5,136 nt of DNA from Caldilineaceae bacterium. Its GTDB lineage: Bacteria; Chloroflexota; Anaerolineae; Caldilineales; Caldilineaceae. This document shows positions 4,969-5,136 of this stretch, one piece after another (the stretch's first letter is position 1; each line of letters begins with the position of its first letter). The translations under genes and the position numbers were made by a program. Under the pieces are notes generated by a model. It saw only the letters and a list, made by a program, of their open reading frames with translations, ran no database searches and was not told the DNA's origin. The stretch lies in the NCBI GenBank assembly GCA_028819675.1, contig JAPPKT010000657.1, positions 1 to 5,136 of the forward strand, read 5' to 3'.

Positions 4969-5136
4969 ATGGACAACGAAAAGACGGTCGAACAGCGGGT
5001 GCACAGTGAAGACAACAGCCGCGACCTGGAGCAAGACGGGCGCGGCGGCCCGGCCGCGACCGCCGACAGAGAGATACTGAGCGCGCTGGCAGAAGGCAAA
5101 ATCGAAGAAAAAGGTCTCCTGCCCTACAGCTCCAAC
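4969..5136 (+). CDS. SCO1664 family protein (PI3/4-kinase-like), N-terminal part (runs off the right edge)
   Basis: An open frame of 56 codons from ATG 4969 reaches the window end without a stop. Residues 1-33 are hydrophilic and probably unstructured. Then REILSALAEGKIEEKGLLPYSSN fits the opening of the SCO1664 (TIGR03843) family, where a helix ending in a G-x-I/L-x-V/E-x-G pattern is followed by a strand and a conserved SN pair before the nucleotide-binding part. That family has distant similarity to phosphatidylinositol 3-/4-kinases. The identification rests on this short stretch and strongly on position, since the phosphatase, DUF3090 and SCO1664 genes are known to cluster. The catalytic part lies outside the window. 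The frame is open upstream to a TGA at 4888-4890 but contains no other ATG. Confidence 0.75.
   Translation, partial: MDNEKTVEQRVHSEDNSRDLEQDGRGGPAATADREILSALAEGKIEEKGLLPYSSN

Overview
The window looks like a GC-rich bacterial chromosome, most likely Chloroflexota (an Anaerolineae- or Caldilinea-type genome) or, less likely, an actinobacterium. This rests on the right half, which carries in order a MSMEG_4193-type histidine phosphatase, a DUF3090 protein and the start of an SCO1664-type kinase-like protein. That trio is known almost only from Actinobacteria and Chloroflexota. The lineage call is an inference from gene content.

Layout: (1) 1-511, minus strand, is the N-terminal part of an exported protein with a signal peptide and a jelly-roll-like domain; it runs off the left edge. 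(2) 512-823 is intergenic and holds a candidate minus-strand promoter (578-607) for that gene. (3) 824-2803, minus strand, is a complete OLD-family protein of 659 residues, an ABC-type ATPase fused to a TOPRIM nuclease domain; such proteins are often anti-phage. (4) 2804-3430 has no confident gene. It holds a weak candidate promoter for the OLD gene with a palindrome in its spacer, and a good candidate plus-strand promoter at 3346-3374. (5) 3431-4159 phosphatase, 4276-4860 DUF3090 and 4969 to the right edge SCO1664-like all lie on the plus strand and are probably one operon.

The main structural observation is that the OLD gene and its surroundings (about 740-3240) are clearly poorer in GC (about 40-50% in hand-counted blocks) than both flanks (60-65%). 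They sit between two divergent GC-rich genes whose own promoters lie just outside. Near the two composition boundaries there is an imperfect inverted repeat (720-739 against 3324-3346). The simplest reading is a defence-type gene acquired horizontally into a divergent intergenic region. The composition shift is solid, but the repeats are only suggestive.

The right-hand trio pairs a predicted phosphatase, a predicted PI3/4-kinase-like protein and a small protein with a Cys/His cluster. It is a conserved module whose biochemical role, as far as I know, has not been worked out. No rRNA, tRNA, CRISPR array, transposase, integrase or convincing intrinsic terminator was seen.
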